From the NCBI GenBank assembly GCA_036524155.1, contig DATDCV010000330.1, positions 1 to 20,894 of the forward strand: a stretch of 20,894 bases of DNA, given 5' to 3'. Of the stretch, positions 1-7,598 are shown piece by piece. The notes under the pieces are model-generated. The model was given only the letters and a program-made list of their open reading frames with translations. It ran no database searches and was not told where the DNA came from. The position numbers and the translations under genes are program-made. The first letter of the stretch is position 1. Every line of letters starts with the position of its first letter. This DNA comes from DATDCV01 sp036524155 (lineage in GTDB: Bacteria > Verrucomicrobiota > Verrucomicrobiia > Limisphaerales > UBA8199).

Positions 1-121
1 GCACCGACGACCGCGTGTAAGCCGAGTGCAACTCGGCGCTCCGACCCAAGACTGAGCGGATACCGGGAACTGACACTTGCGCTCCGGCGAACAGCGAGGC
101 AACAATTAACAGATATATAGA
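1..121. other. Leader region before batD, possible tail of an upstream gene
   Basis: No complete gene fits here. One frame is open from base 1 to a TAG at 118-120, just before the GTG at 122. Another closes at the TAA at 18-20. Either could be the 3' end of an upstream gene such as another Bat protein, but the stretch is too short to recognise. A small palindrome sits at 21-37. Its presence makes the longer frame less likely to be coding, because such palindromes usually lie between genes. Confidence 0.3.
21..37. repeat. Short perfect palindrome, 7-bp stem
   Basis: GCCGAGT (21-27) and ACTCGGC (31-37) are perfect reverse complements around a GCA loop. There is no T tract, so it does not look like an intrinsic terminator. 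Its make-up (GCCGAGT-N3-ACTCGGC followed by GCTCCG) is like dispersed intergenic palindromes I associate with Verrucomicrobia genomes. That link is from memory. The arms at 9139-9235 have a similar self-complementary design. Confidence 0.5.
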
Positions 122-1963
122 GTGACAAAATTGGTGAGCCAACCCGAGCCGACCCGGGCATTTTTCATGCCCCGGGCGCGCACTCTCCTCTGCCTGCTCT
201 CAATTTGCGCTTTGGTGCAAGGGGCCGGCGCCGGGGCGGCAACCTTCACTGCCTCACTCGACCGGGACACGATCACTCTGGGGGAGAGCGCGACGCTTTC
301 CCTGGCCTGTGGTGGTGGTCAACCCCAAAGCGAACCCATGCCCGGTCAGGTCCCGAATTTGCAGATCGCGTATGTCGGGCCGTCCAGCCAGTTCAGCGTC
401 ATTAACGGGCAGGTCAGCTCTTCGATCACTTACAACTTCAGGGTGATGCCGCGGCAACCGGGTAACTACACAATTCCGGGTGTGACGACCGAAATCGGAG
501 GCGAGAAACTCACGACCCAACCGCTGGTGCTGAGAGTGCTCAAACCCAGCGCGCCCCCGCCTGCGGCCGTGAGTTCCGGTTCTCAACCAGCTTTCCTGAA
601 GCTTGTGCTGCCCAAAAAGGAGGTCTACGTCGGTGAGGCGATGACGGTGCAGCTTCAGCTCCATCTTTCCAGCCGTGTTCAAAATATCCAGGGCTTTCAA
701 ATCTCAGCCTTCCCGGCCGACGGCTTCAATGTGGGCAAAATGGTGCAGGGCCAACGCCGTCAGGCGCAGATCGGCAACGCAATCTATACCGTTATTCCGC
801 TCAACTATGTGCTGACCGCAATTAAGCCGGGCGCTCACACGCTGGGTCCCGTCAACGCCACTGCCGTGCTTGATGTCGCTTCCGCCAATCGCCGCCGGGA
901 TCCGTTTTTCGAGCAGTTCGGCATCCGCGACCCGTTCGACCGCTTCAGCGCCGAACAGCAACAGCTTCCGCTGGCCACGGAATCGGAGCAGGTGAATCTG
1001 CTGCCTTTACCGCGCGAAAACGCGCCGACGAATTTCTCCGGGGCGGTGGGTAGCTACACCATGAGTGCCACTGCCGGCCCCACCAACCTCACCGAAGGCG
1101 ACCCCATCACCATCAAAATACAAATCGCCGGCCGCGGCCCTATCGAATCCCTAACCCTCCCCGACATTTCGTGGCCTAACTTTAAAACTCTTTCGCAGGA
1201 CACTAAAGTAGAAACCCCCGATCCCCTTGGCCTCCAGGGGCGCAAGACCTTCGAACGGATCGTCACGCCAGAAAAATCCGATATCAAGGCGATTCCCCCG
1301 ATCTCGTTCAGTTTTTTTGACCCTGAGCAAAAGAGCTTCCGGACCCTTGCTCACCCGGGGTTCCCGCTGGTGGTGAGGGCGGGGGCCGCCGCACCAGTTC
1401 CCTCCGTCGCGGCGCTGCCACGGCCAAAGGACGACAACCCGCCGCCGGGCCAAGACATCGTCCCCAACAAGCAGCGCCTCGGCACTCTTTCGCAGATCAG
1501 CTCGCCGCTGATCCAGCAACCGTGGTTTCTGGCTCTGCAAGGTTTGCCGCTCTTCGCGTTTGTTTCCGTGGTCCTGTGGAGGCGCCGCGCGGACAATCTC
1601 GCCAATAACCCGCGTTTGCGTCGGCAGCGGTTGGTTGCCCAAGTGCTCCGCGAAGGCCTCGCGGAACTTCGCCGGTTTGCGGCCGAGGATAAGTCCGATG
1701 ACTTTTTCGCGACGGTGTTCCGGCTGCTCCAGGAGCAGGTCGGCGAGCGATTGGACTTGCCTGCGTCGGCCATCACAGAAGCTGTAATCGAAGAGCACCT
1801 TCGGCCTTGCGGAGTCCCGGATTCGACGCTCGAGCCTTTGTCGGACCTCTTTCAAGTCTGCAACCAGGCTCGTTACGCCCCCATCAAGAGCCGCGAGCAG
1901 CTCGCCGCGCTGGTCACGAAAGTCGAATCCGTCCTTGGCGAACTGGGGAAACTGAATCTATGA
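122..1963 (+). CDS. batD: BatD-like protein (oxygen tolerance family)
   Basis: The product is a 613-residue membrane-anchored protein of the BatD family, which is linked to aerotolerance operons (moxR-batABCDE) in Bacteroidota and relatives. A signal peptide covers about residues 17-40. Three beta-sandwich-like extracytoplasmic segments follow, at about 40-138 (FTASLDRDTITLGESATLSL), 155-260 and 308-425. A single membrane helix (about 466-486) is followed by RRR and a cytoplasmic tail of about 125 residues rich in charged helices. This order (beta-rich ectodomain, TM, cytoplasmic tail) is the family's usual layout. The GTG at 122 gives the longest frame. The ATG at 167, which starts MPRARTLLCLLS directly at the signal peptide, is an equally reasonable start. 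The stop overlaps the start of batE (ATGA), so the two are probably co-translated. Upstream bat genes would lie left of the window. Confidence 0.85.
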   Translation: MTKLVSQPEPTRAFFMPRARTLLCLLSICALVQGAGAGAATFTASLDRDTITLGESATLSLACGGGQPQSEPMPGQVPNLQIAYVGPSSQFSVINGQVSSSITYNFRVMPRQPGNYTIPGVTTEIGGEKLTTQPLVLRVLKPSAPPPAAVSSGSQPAFLKLVLPKKEVYVGEAMTVQLQLHLSSRVQNIQGFQISAFPADGFNVGKMVQGQRRQAQIGNAIYTVIPLNYVLTAIKPGAHTLGPVNATAVLDVASANRRRDPFFEQFGIRDPFDRFSAEQQQLPLATESEQVNLLPLPRENAPTNFSGAVGSYTMSATAGPTNLTEGDPITIKIQIAGRGPIESLTLPDISWPNFKTLSQDTKVETPDPLGLQGRKTFERIVTPEKSDIKAIPPISFSFFDPEQKSFRTLAHPGFPLVVRAGAAAPVPSVAALPRPKDDNPPPGQDIVPNKQRLGTLSQISSPLIQQPWFLALQGLPLFAFVSVVLWRRRADNLANNPRLRRQRLVAQVLREGLAELRRFAAEDKSDDFFATVFRLLQEQVGERLDLPASAITEAVIEEHLRPCGVPDSTLEPLSDLFQVCNQARYAPIKSREQLAALVTKVESVLGELGKLNL

Positions 1964-2766
1964 ATCAGGGACTCATTGCGGTGTCTCCAGCACAGCAGCC
2001 TGCGCGCGCTTGTCAACGGCCCTGGGTGCGGGCCTGCCGCCGGTTGGCCGTCACGCTCTTCTTGGCCTGGCCGATGCTGACGCGAGCCGGGGACTCCGGC
2101 GCTGCATTTGACTCAGCCAACAAGCTCTACGAACAGGGTAAGTTTGCTGATGCCGCCACCGAGTACGGCCGGATTATCCAGTCTGGCCTGGCCTCGGCAC
2201 CGCTCTATTTCAACCTGGGCAATGCCTTTTTCAAGGCCGGCCAGATAGGCCGCGCCATCCTGGCCTACCGGCACGCCAAAACACTGACTGTCCGCGACCC
2301 CGACGTGCTCGCCAACCTGCAATTCGCGAGAAACCAGGTCCAAGGGTCCACCCTCTCGTCCGGCCTGGCAGCGCGCTGGCTCGGGAAGCTCAGTTTGAAC
2401 GAGTGGACGCTCTTGTCCACCGGCTTGGTGTGGTGTTGGCTTTTGCTACTGGCGCTGCCCCAATGGCGCCCGGGACTCAAACCGGGTTTGCGAAATTGGA
2501 CGATCGCTCTCGGCATCACCGCCGCGTTCGTGTGCGTTTGCCTGGGCATGCAGTTTGCCCAGCTCCGTTTTTGGCCAACGGCCGTCATCGTAACGCCCGA
2601 CGCGCCTCTCCACCAGGCGCCTTTGAGTGAATCACCAAGTCCAATCACCTTGCATGACGGCGCCGAAGTCCGCGTCCTGGACCGGAAGGACAACTGGCTG
2701 CAGGTCAGCGCCGACTCTCGCAGAATCGGTTGGGTCCAACGCGATCAGGCCGTCCCCGCCCCTTAG
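1960..2766 (+). CDS. batE: BatE-like protein: TPR, two TM helices, SH3-like tail
   Basis: The product is 268 residues. A signal peptide or N-terminal membrane segment (about 25-42) is followed by two TPR-type helical pairs at about 47-125 (AAFDSANKLYEQGKFADAA; LYFNLGNAFFKAGQIGRAI). Two membrane helices follow at about 148-168 and 179-202, then a bacterial SH3-like domain at about 212-265 ending GWVQRDQAV. This is the typical BatE arrangement. The ATG at 1960 was chosen because it overlaps the batD stop by four bases (ATGA), the usual sign of translational coupling. A GGGGAAA lies 5' of it inside batD. The frame is open further upstream, but that part lies over batD and is not expected to be used. 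It probably acts with BatD at the inner membrane; the biochemical role of Bat proteins is not settled. Confidence 0.8.
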   Translation: MNQGLIAVSPAQQPARACQRPWVRACRRLAVTLFLAWPMLTRAGDSGAAFDSANKLYEQGKFADAATEYGRIIQSGLASAPLYFNLGNAFFKAGQIGRAILAYRHAKTLTVRDPDVLANLQFARNQVQGSTLSSGLAARWLGKLSLNEWTLLSTGLVWCWLLLLALPQWRPGLKPGLRNWTIALGITAAFVCVCLGMQFAQLRFWPTAVIVTPDAPLHQAPLSESPSPITLHDGAEVRVLDRKDNWLQVSADSRRIGWVQRDQAVPAP

Positions 2767-2822
2767 GATGGGCCAGCCTTTTCCCTTTTTACTTCGCAAT
2801 CCGCGTTCTATGTTCTGCCTGC

Positions 2823-4223
2823 ATGAGCGGAACAGGCGCAGGCTGTGGTTACGATCTGGCAGTGGTCGGTGGCGGCAGCGGCGGCTATGCGGCGGCACGC
2901 ACAGCCGCGGGCGAGGGCCTGAAGACCGTCGTTATCGAAGGCGGTGACGAAGTCGGCGGCCTTTGTATTCTTCGCGGATGCATGCCTACCAAAGCGCTGC
3001 TGTACGCGGCTGAGGTGCTGCATCTGGCCAGTCATCCTCAAACGTGGGGGATCAGAACTGAGGATGTCGGTTTCAACTGGCATCAGGTCATGGCCCGCAA
3101 GGACGCCTTGATCAAGGATTTCGCCGACTACCGGCAACAACAACTCACCAGCGGAAAATTCAAGTTCGTCCGTGCCATGGCCCGGTTCGCAGATCCCCAT
3201 ACGCTGGAATTGAGCACGGGACAAACGGTCACCGCCAAATCATTTGTGATCGCCACGGGGTCGAAAATCGCCCCGTATCCCCTGCCCCAATTGAGCGACC
3301 TCGGTTGCCTCACTAGCGACACCGCTCTCAGGCTCACCCGCCTGCCAAAGTCGATCATCGTCCTGGGCGGCGGCGCGGTGGCGGTCGAGTTCGCCCAATT
3401 TTTTGTCCGTTTCGGTGTCCGCGTCACGATGGTCCAGCGGAGCCCTCATATCCTGCACGGGTTCGATGTGGACGCATCGGCAGAACTGGAAACAGTCTTC
3501 CGGCGTGAAGGTGTTACGCTGTTCACCGGCACGAAACTGGTTGACGCACGAAAAACCGGCGACCGGAAGGAGGTTGTTTTCGAACGCGAGGGCCAAGCCA
3601 TTCGGGTCCATGCGGAGGAGGTCTTCTATGCCCTCGGCCGAGTGCCGCATATTGGCTCGCTCGGCCTGGATAAAATTGGGGTTGCAGTCGAACAAAACCG
3701 GATTGTTACCGACGAGCGGATGCAAACCACCGCGCCGCATGTCTATGCTGCCGGCGACTGCACAGGCTTGCACGAAATCGTCCATGTTGCGATCCAGCAG
3801 GGCGAAATCGCGGCCGGCAACGCCGCCCATCCCGATCGTCCGAAACAGATGGATTACAGGCTGTTGACCGAGATTATTTTCACGGAACCCCAGGTTGCCG
3901 CCGTGGGTCTGACTGAAAAACAGGCACAGGCACGCAACATCAAGTACTCGGTTGCCAAATACCCGTTTAACGACCACGGTAAATCCTTGATCATGAACGC
4001 CAAAGATGGGTTCGTGAAGCTGCTCGCCGATCCGGCCAGCGGCGAAATCATCGGGGGCGCTTGCGTTGGTCCGCTGGGTGGTGAACTGATCCATGAGATA
4101 GTCGCCGCGATGCACAAAAGGATGACGGTTCAGGAATTGGCCGTCATGCCCCATTACCATCCCACCCTCGCCGAGATCTGGACCTACCCCGCTGAGGAAC
4201 TCGCCACCAAAATCAAAGTGTAG
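2823..4223 (+). CDS. Class I pyridine nucleotide-disulfide oxidoreductase (FAD)
   Basis: A cytoplasmic FAD enzyme of 466 residues from the dihydrolipoamide dehydrogenase/mercuric reductase/glutathione reductase family. The FAD-binding GGGSGG is at 16-21. The redox-active pair is Cys48 and Cys53 in GGLCILRGCMPTK. The nucleotide-binding GGGAVAVE begins at 182, the second FAD motif AAGDCTG has Asp312, and the C-terminal HPTLAE carries the His446/Glu451 dyad. All catalytic parts are present. After the second strand of the nucleotide domain it reads VTMVQRS (Gln205-Arg206) where NAD enzymes usually have Glu, so NADPH preference is likely (inference). It lacks the N-terminal metal-binding domain and C-terminal Cys pair of true MerA. 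No 2-oxoacid dehydrogenase subunits are nearby, so the substrate is open. The ATG at 2823 was chosen because the longer frame overlaps batE. It starts 56 bases after batE and may share its transcript. Confidence 0.88.
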   Translation: MSGTGAGCGYDLAVVGGGSGGYAAARTAAGEGLKTVVIEGGDEVGGLCILRGCMPTKALLYAAEVLHLASHPQTWGIRTEDVGFNWHQVMARKDALIKDFADYRQQQLTSGKFKFVRAMARFADPHTLELSTGQTVTAKSFVIATGSKIAPYPLPQLSDLGCLTSDTALRLTRLPKSIIVLGGGAVAVEFAQFFVRFGVRVTMVQRSPHILHGFDVDASAELETVFRREGVTLFTGTKLVDARKTGDRKEVVFEREGQAIRVHAEEVFYALGRVPHIGSLGLDKIGVAVEQNRIVTDERMQTTAPHVYAAGDCTGLHEIVHVAIQQGEIAAGNAAHPDRPKQMDYRLLTEIIFTEPQVAAVGLTEKQAQARNIKYSVAKYPFNDHGKSLIMNAKDGFVKLLADPASGEIIGGACVGPLGGELIHEIVAAMHKRMTVQELAVMPHYHPTLAEIWTYPAEELATKIKV

Positions 4224-4317
4224 CACGGACGTCATATCCGGGAACGCGCGGCATGCCCTTCCTGCCGGGGTGGCGCTTTGCACTTCCCAACGGCTCTCCG
4301 ACCATTACTCTCCTCGC

Positions 4318-5265
4318 ATGACGTGGTGGCGACGAATCCTCCAACCCTCAGCCCGTTTCATCCTGGCAATTGCGGTGGCCGGGCCTGTGTGCCCTGGGGT
4401 GCTGGCCCAAGCGCCGGATGTACCCATTTATAAGCAAGGTCGCAAAGAATCCGAACAGGAGGACAAGATCTCCGCCGCGGCAAAGGAACTCTACCGCGGG
4501 GGCCGGGCGGCGAACCTTGAGGAAATTAAAGAGCAGTTGAAGCGCAATTCGTGCCGGCTGAGCCTTCCTGAAGTGGCCAACAAGAAACTCAGCCCGCGTG
4601 AGATTTGCATCAACGCTCGCCGCAGTCACCTGCGAGTTGGCTGGTGTTACCTGTGCGGGAAGTGCGACCAGTGGCACGTGAACCTGGCTGGCGGCTACAC
4701 GATCACTGCCAACGGCGCAGTCGCCACGTGCTACCACGTCGTTCAGCCCGGAAAAGAGGTGAAGGAAGGCTGCCTTGTGGCGGCGGACGAAGATGGCCGC
4801 GTGTTCGCGGTGAAAGAGGTGCTTGCCGCGAACCGTTACGCCGACGCCTGCATCGTGGTGATCGACGCGAAGGACTTTGTGCCGCTGCCTTTGAACACCA
4901 ACGTTTACCCCGGTGACATCGCCTACTGCTTCAGCGATCCGCAGGACCATCGCGGCTATTTCAGCCACGGCGTGGTGAACCGCTTTTACCAGTTCCCCGG
5001 CCGTCGACCCGTCAGCGCCGCGCCGTCGGCCGCCTACGCGCCGACACGGTTGAACGTCAGCACCGATTGGGCCCCTGGGTCCAGCGGCTCCGCCGTGCTC
5101 GACGAATTCGGCAATGCGATCGGACACGTCTCCACTATTTCCGTCATCGAGGATGAGGAGAGCACGGAGGCCGACAAACCTAACGCGTCCGGTCCCACGA
5201 TGATCGTCTTCCACGAAGCCGTGAGCGCGAAAGACGTGCTGCGGCTGATTAACACTCCGGAGTGA
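4318..5265 (+). CDS. Secreted trypsin-like serine protease
   Basis: A 315-residue exported peptidase with a trypsin/DegP-type fold. The ATG at 4318 puts a signal peptide right at the start (MTWWRRILQPSARFILAIAV, cleavage probably near VLAQA). A charged helical segment at about 35-85 precedes the catalytic domain. The triad is visible: His140 in ATCYHVV, Asp176 in YADACIVV and Ser256 in PGSSGSAV. There is no PDZ domain. Just before the domain, at about residues 108-116, is a dense Cys/His cluster (CYLCGKCDQWH), unusual in an exported trypsin fold and possibly a metal site or disulfide knot. The gene follows the flavoprotein by 94 bases and is followed after 14 bases by an exported oxidoreductase. 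It could serve protein quality control outside the membrane or process a surface protein. Family assignment is firm; the substrate is unknown. Confidence 0.85.
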   Translation: MTWWRRILQPSARFILAIAVAGPVCPGVLAQAPDVPIYKQGRKESEQEDKISAAAKELYRGGRAANLEEIKEQLKRNSCRLSLPEVANKKLSPREICINARRSHLRVGWCYLCGKCDQWHVNLAGGYTITANGAVATCYHVVQPGKEVKEGCLVAADEDGRVFAVKEVLAANRYADACIVVIDAKDFVPLPLNTNVYPGDIAYCFSDPQDHRGYFSHGVVNRFYQFPGRRPVSAAPSAAYAPTRLNVSTDWAPGSSGSAVLDEFGNAIGHVSTISVIEDEESTEADKPNASGPTMIVFHEAVSAKDVLRLINTPE

Positions 5266-5279
5266 TAGAGAGACCAACA

Positions 5280-6521
5280 ATGAGCCAACCCTCCTCCTTG
5301 AATCGTCGGCAATTTCTCGGCAGCGCCCTAAGCGTTGCCGCCACTGCGGCTTCCCTGGCGTCCGAGATGAGTGCAGCAGAGGCGAGCGCCGCCGAGGCGG
5401 CAACGCCAACTGAATTCAAACGAAAAATTAGGCTCGGAGTTGTGGGCAACGGCGGCCGCGGCGCCTGGATCGCAAAGCTGTTCCAAAAACACGGCGGCTA
5501 CGACCTTTATGCCGTGGCGGATTACTTTCAAGAGGTCGCCGATAAATGCGGCGACGAACTCGGGGTGGACAAGGGCCGCCGGTTCTCGGGGCTGTCCGGA
5601 TATAAAAGGCTGCTGGAGAGTGGCGTGGAAGCGGTGGCGCTGGAAACCCCTCCGTTCTTTTTCCCGGAACACGCATGCGCGGCGGTGGACGCCGGTCTTC
5701 ACGTGTATATGGCCAAACCGGTGGCAGTCGACGTGCCGGGAGCTTTTCAGATCCTGGAGGGGGGCAAGAAGGCGACCGCACAGCAGCGTTGTTTCCTGGT
5801 GGACTACCAATTGCCAACCGACTCGCACAATATTCAGATCGCCAAAATGGTACAAGGCGGCGACATCGGCAGACCTGCGGTTGTCACCAGCCGGTACTTT
5901 GGCGGTGGCTGGCCGGACCCGCCGCGCACGGCCAGCCTGGAGAGCCGTCTCCAACGCTTGATCTGGTGCAATGATATCACTCTAGGCGGCAGCCACCACG
6001 TGAATGCCTGTATTCATGCCATTGACGCGGTCCTTTGGGCACTCGGCAAACGGCCGGTCAGTGCCGTGGGGTACTCAAACATCGCTCGAGACAACCCACA
6101 CGGCGACAGCCATGATGTTCTGGCCGTCAGTTACGCGTTCGAGGATGGATTGGTCTGGGACCACTGCGGCCGGCATTTGAACAATCTTTACCCGTTCGAG
6201 TGCGCGGTGTTAATTCACGGCACTACCGGCTATGCCCAGTTGGCTTACAGTGGCAAGATACGATTACAGGGCCCGGAAACCGTGTACTCAGGCGAGGTTG
6301 AGAACCTGTATGACGTCGGGGCTGTGCGCAATATCGCCCGATTCTACAACGAAGTAACCGAAGGCCATTTTGAGAACGCAACGGTTCCGCGAGCCGTGGA
6401 TGACGCGTTGACTACGATGCTCAGCCGCGAGGCCGCTCTGCGCCGGGCTCAAATGACGATGGCCGAGCTGATCAAGGAAGACAAACGGCTGAAATTAGAC
6501 CTGAAGGGTCTACGATCCTGA
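5280..6521 (+). CDS. Tat-exported Gfo/Idh/MocA family oxidoreductase
   Basis: A 413-residue NAD(P)-dependent sugar or polyol oxidoreductase-like protein. The N-terminus carries a Tat signal (SLNRRQFLGSALS, Arg9-Arg10) with an alanine-rich h-region, so it is probably exported folded with its cofactor. The Rossmann domain starts RLGVVGNGGRG (about 51-61). The usual EKP motif is AKP here (Ala145-Lys146-Pro147), so the central Lys is kept while the Glu is replaced. The C-terminal Gfo/Idh domain has GGSHHVNACIHAIDAVLWAL (about 236-255), matching the conserved catalytic His region. The ATG at 5280 was chosen over the GTG at 5262, which overlaps the protease stop and only adds a short tail. AGAGAG upstream is a weak ribosome site. 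Such exported family members are common in Verrucomicrobiota and Planctomycetota; their substrates are mostly unknown. Confidence 0.88.
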   Translation: MSQPSSLNRRQFLGSALSVAATAASLASEMSAAEASAAEAATPTEFKRKIRLGVVGNGGRGAWIAKLFQKHGGYDLYAVADYFQEVADKCGDELGVDKGRRFSGLSGYKRLLESGVEAVALETPPFFFPEHACAAVDAGLHVYMAKPVAVDVPGAFQILEGGKKATAQQRCFLVDYQLPTDSHNIQIAKMVQGGDIGRPAVVTSRYFGGGWPDPPRTASLESRLQRLIWCNDITLGGSHHVNACIHAIDAVLWALGKRPVSAVGYSNIARDNPHGDSHDVLAVSYAFEDGLVWDHCGRHLNNLYPFECAVLIHGTTGYAQLAYSGKIRLQGPETVYSGEVENLYDVGAVRNIARFYNEVTEGHFENATVPRAVDDALTTMLSREAALRRAQMTMAELIKEDKRLKLDLKGLRS

Positions 6522-6532
6522 CGCCATCCTTG

Positions 6533-7408
6533 TTAGGGCGCGTTCATACGGCGCCAGCCCTGCATCGTGCGACTGAGGATCTGACGCGAATCCCCAGGGA
6601 TACCATAGCCCTGGAAACCAACAGACCCTTTATAGCCGATCTCGCGCAACGACGTAATCAGTCCCTTCACGTCATAGGAGCCCGCGTCGAGCGGTTGGAT
6701 GAGCTTGTCCCACCCCATCCGCCTGGTGTCGCCGGTCTCGGCACCATTGATGGTTACGAAAAACAGCAGCGGCAGGGCTTCTTTGAGCACCGGCTTCGGA
6801 TCACGGTCCCCCTCCACCTTCAGCCAGTGGCAAAGATTGAAAGTCGCTCCCACGTTCGATCCGTCTACTTTCCGGGCGACACGGAGCGCATCTTCCACTC
6901 GCTCCAGCCAGCAGCCCGTGTGCGGATAGAAAGCAATCCGCACTCCGCTCGATTGCGCAAGCGCCGCCAGTTCACGCACCGGCGGCAAAACCACGTCGTC
7001 GCCCTCAATCGCGGAAGGCATCAGCTTCACCCCCTTGCGAGTAACGCCGTTGATGGCGATCCAGAGGTCTGTGTGGTGGCCTTTCAAGCGGCTAATCAAC
7101 TCCTTCAGTTTCGGTTCGATCAACGGTTGGGCAGAGTCAAAATCAAGTGTCAGGTAAGTATTGAACACGGTCAGACCATCTTTCTCAAACGCCGCCAGGA
7201 ATTCCTCGGTCGGGTAACCGCTGGTGCCGAAACCATCGAAACCCAGTTCCTTAACCAGCGCGGCTTGATCCGCTGCGGACCGTGCCCTGCCGTCACGTAG
7301 AGCCGTGTCCATCGCAAAGAAGGGATTCCGATCCACGGCCAAAACTTCGGACACAAAAACACAGCCGAGCATCGTCGCAGCACTTAGAAGCACAATAGCA
7401 GTTTTCAT
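6533..7408 (-). CDS. Exported sugar phosphate isomerase/epimerase-like TIM-barrel protein
   Basis: A 291-residue protein of the xylose isomerase-like TIM-barrel superfamily (AP endonuclease 2 type). The ATG at 7408 begins a signal peptide (MKTAIVLLSAATMLGCVFVS, cleavage probably after EVLA). Barrel strands are visible as LGFDGFGTSGY, LTVFNTYLTL, VRIAFYPHTG and VGATFNLCHWLKVEG. The His residues in FYPHTG and NLCHW are candidate metal ligands. It runs convergently to the oxidoreductase at 5280-6521, with 11 bases between stops, and divergently from the second oxidoreductase at 7599. All three have export signals, which suggests a shared extracytoplasmic sugar pathway (inference). The frame continues upstream of the ATG to near 7690, but that part lacks a signal peptide and overlaps the divergent gene, so it was not used. 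Confidence 0.82.
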   Translation of the reverse strand: MKTAIVLLSAATMLGCVFVSEVLAVDRNPFFAMDTALRDGRARSAADQAALVKELGFDGFGTSGYPTEEFLAAFEKDGLTVFNTYLTLDFDSAQPLIEPKLKELISRLKGHHTDLWIAINGVTRKGVKLMPSAIEGDDVVLPPVRELAALAQSSGVRIAFYPHTGCWLERVEDALRVARKVDGSNVGATFNLCHWLKVEGDRDPKPVLKEALPLLFFVTINGAETGDTRRMGWDKLIQPLDAGSYDVKGLITSLREIGYKGSVGFQGYGIPGDSRQILSRTMQGWRRMNAP

Positions 7409-7562
7409 AGCGGACCGGTTATGTCGTAAAGCGCAAAATTCATGATCGACATCCCGCGACCGCATGTCAATCCACTCGCCGGAACGCCGCGACTGGGCGG
7501 AAGTCAGAGACAGCTCGGAATCGGTTTCTGGGCGTCTCACTGGTGTCAGTCCGTTCCAAACC

Positions 7563-7591
7563 TTGACTTTGAACCAGAGCCGTAGTTTAAC
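7563..7591 (+). promoter_or_regulatory. Candidate sigma-70-type promoter, possibly for a leaderless mRNA
   Basis: TTGACT (7563-7568) and TTTAAC (7586-7591) are separated by 17 bases and match 5/6 and 4/6 of the consensus. A start site seven bases after the -10 falls at or next to the A of the ATG at 7599. No Shine-Dalgarno sequence is seen in front of that ATG, which fits a leaderless transcript. This is inferred from sequence only. Confidence 0.4.
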
Positions 7592-7598
7592 CCTGAAT

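Noticed and set aside
1151..1855. Minus-strand frame of about 234 residues inside batD
   Set aside because: Same reasoning: antisense of a clear family member, no domain and no start signals.
2730..2822. Upstream extension of the flavoprotein to 2730
   Set aside because: It would overlap the end of batE and add a segment with no family similarity; the ATG at 2823 starts just before the FAD motif.
2823..4223. Mercuric reductase
   Set aside because: The core is similar, but the N-terminal metal-binding domain and the C-terminal cysteine pair needed for Hg(II) are absent, and no mer genes are nearby.
3240..5409. Long minus-strand open frames opposite the flavoprotein and protease genes
   Set aside because: They overlap well-supported genes on the other strand, and their translations are low in structure and rich in His/Arg as expected for antisense frames in GC-rich DNA.
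6530..7300. Plus-strand frame opposite the isomerase-like gene
   Set aside because: The minus frame has a signal peptide and TIM-barrel motifs; the plus frame has none.
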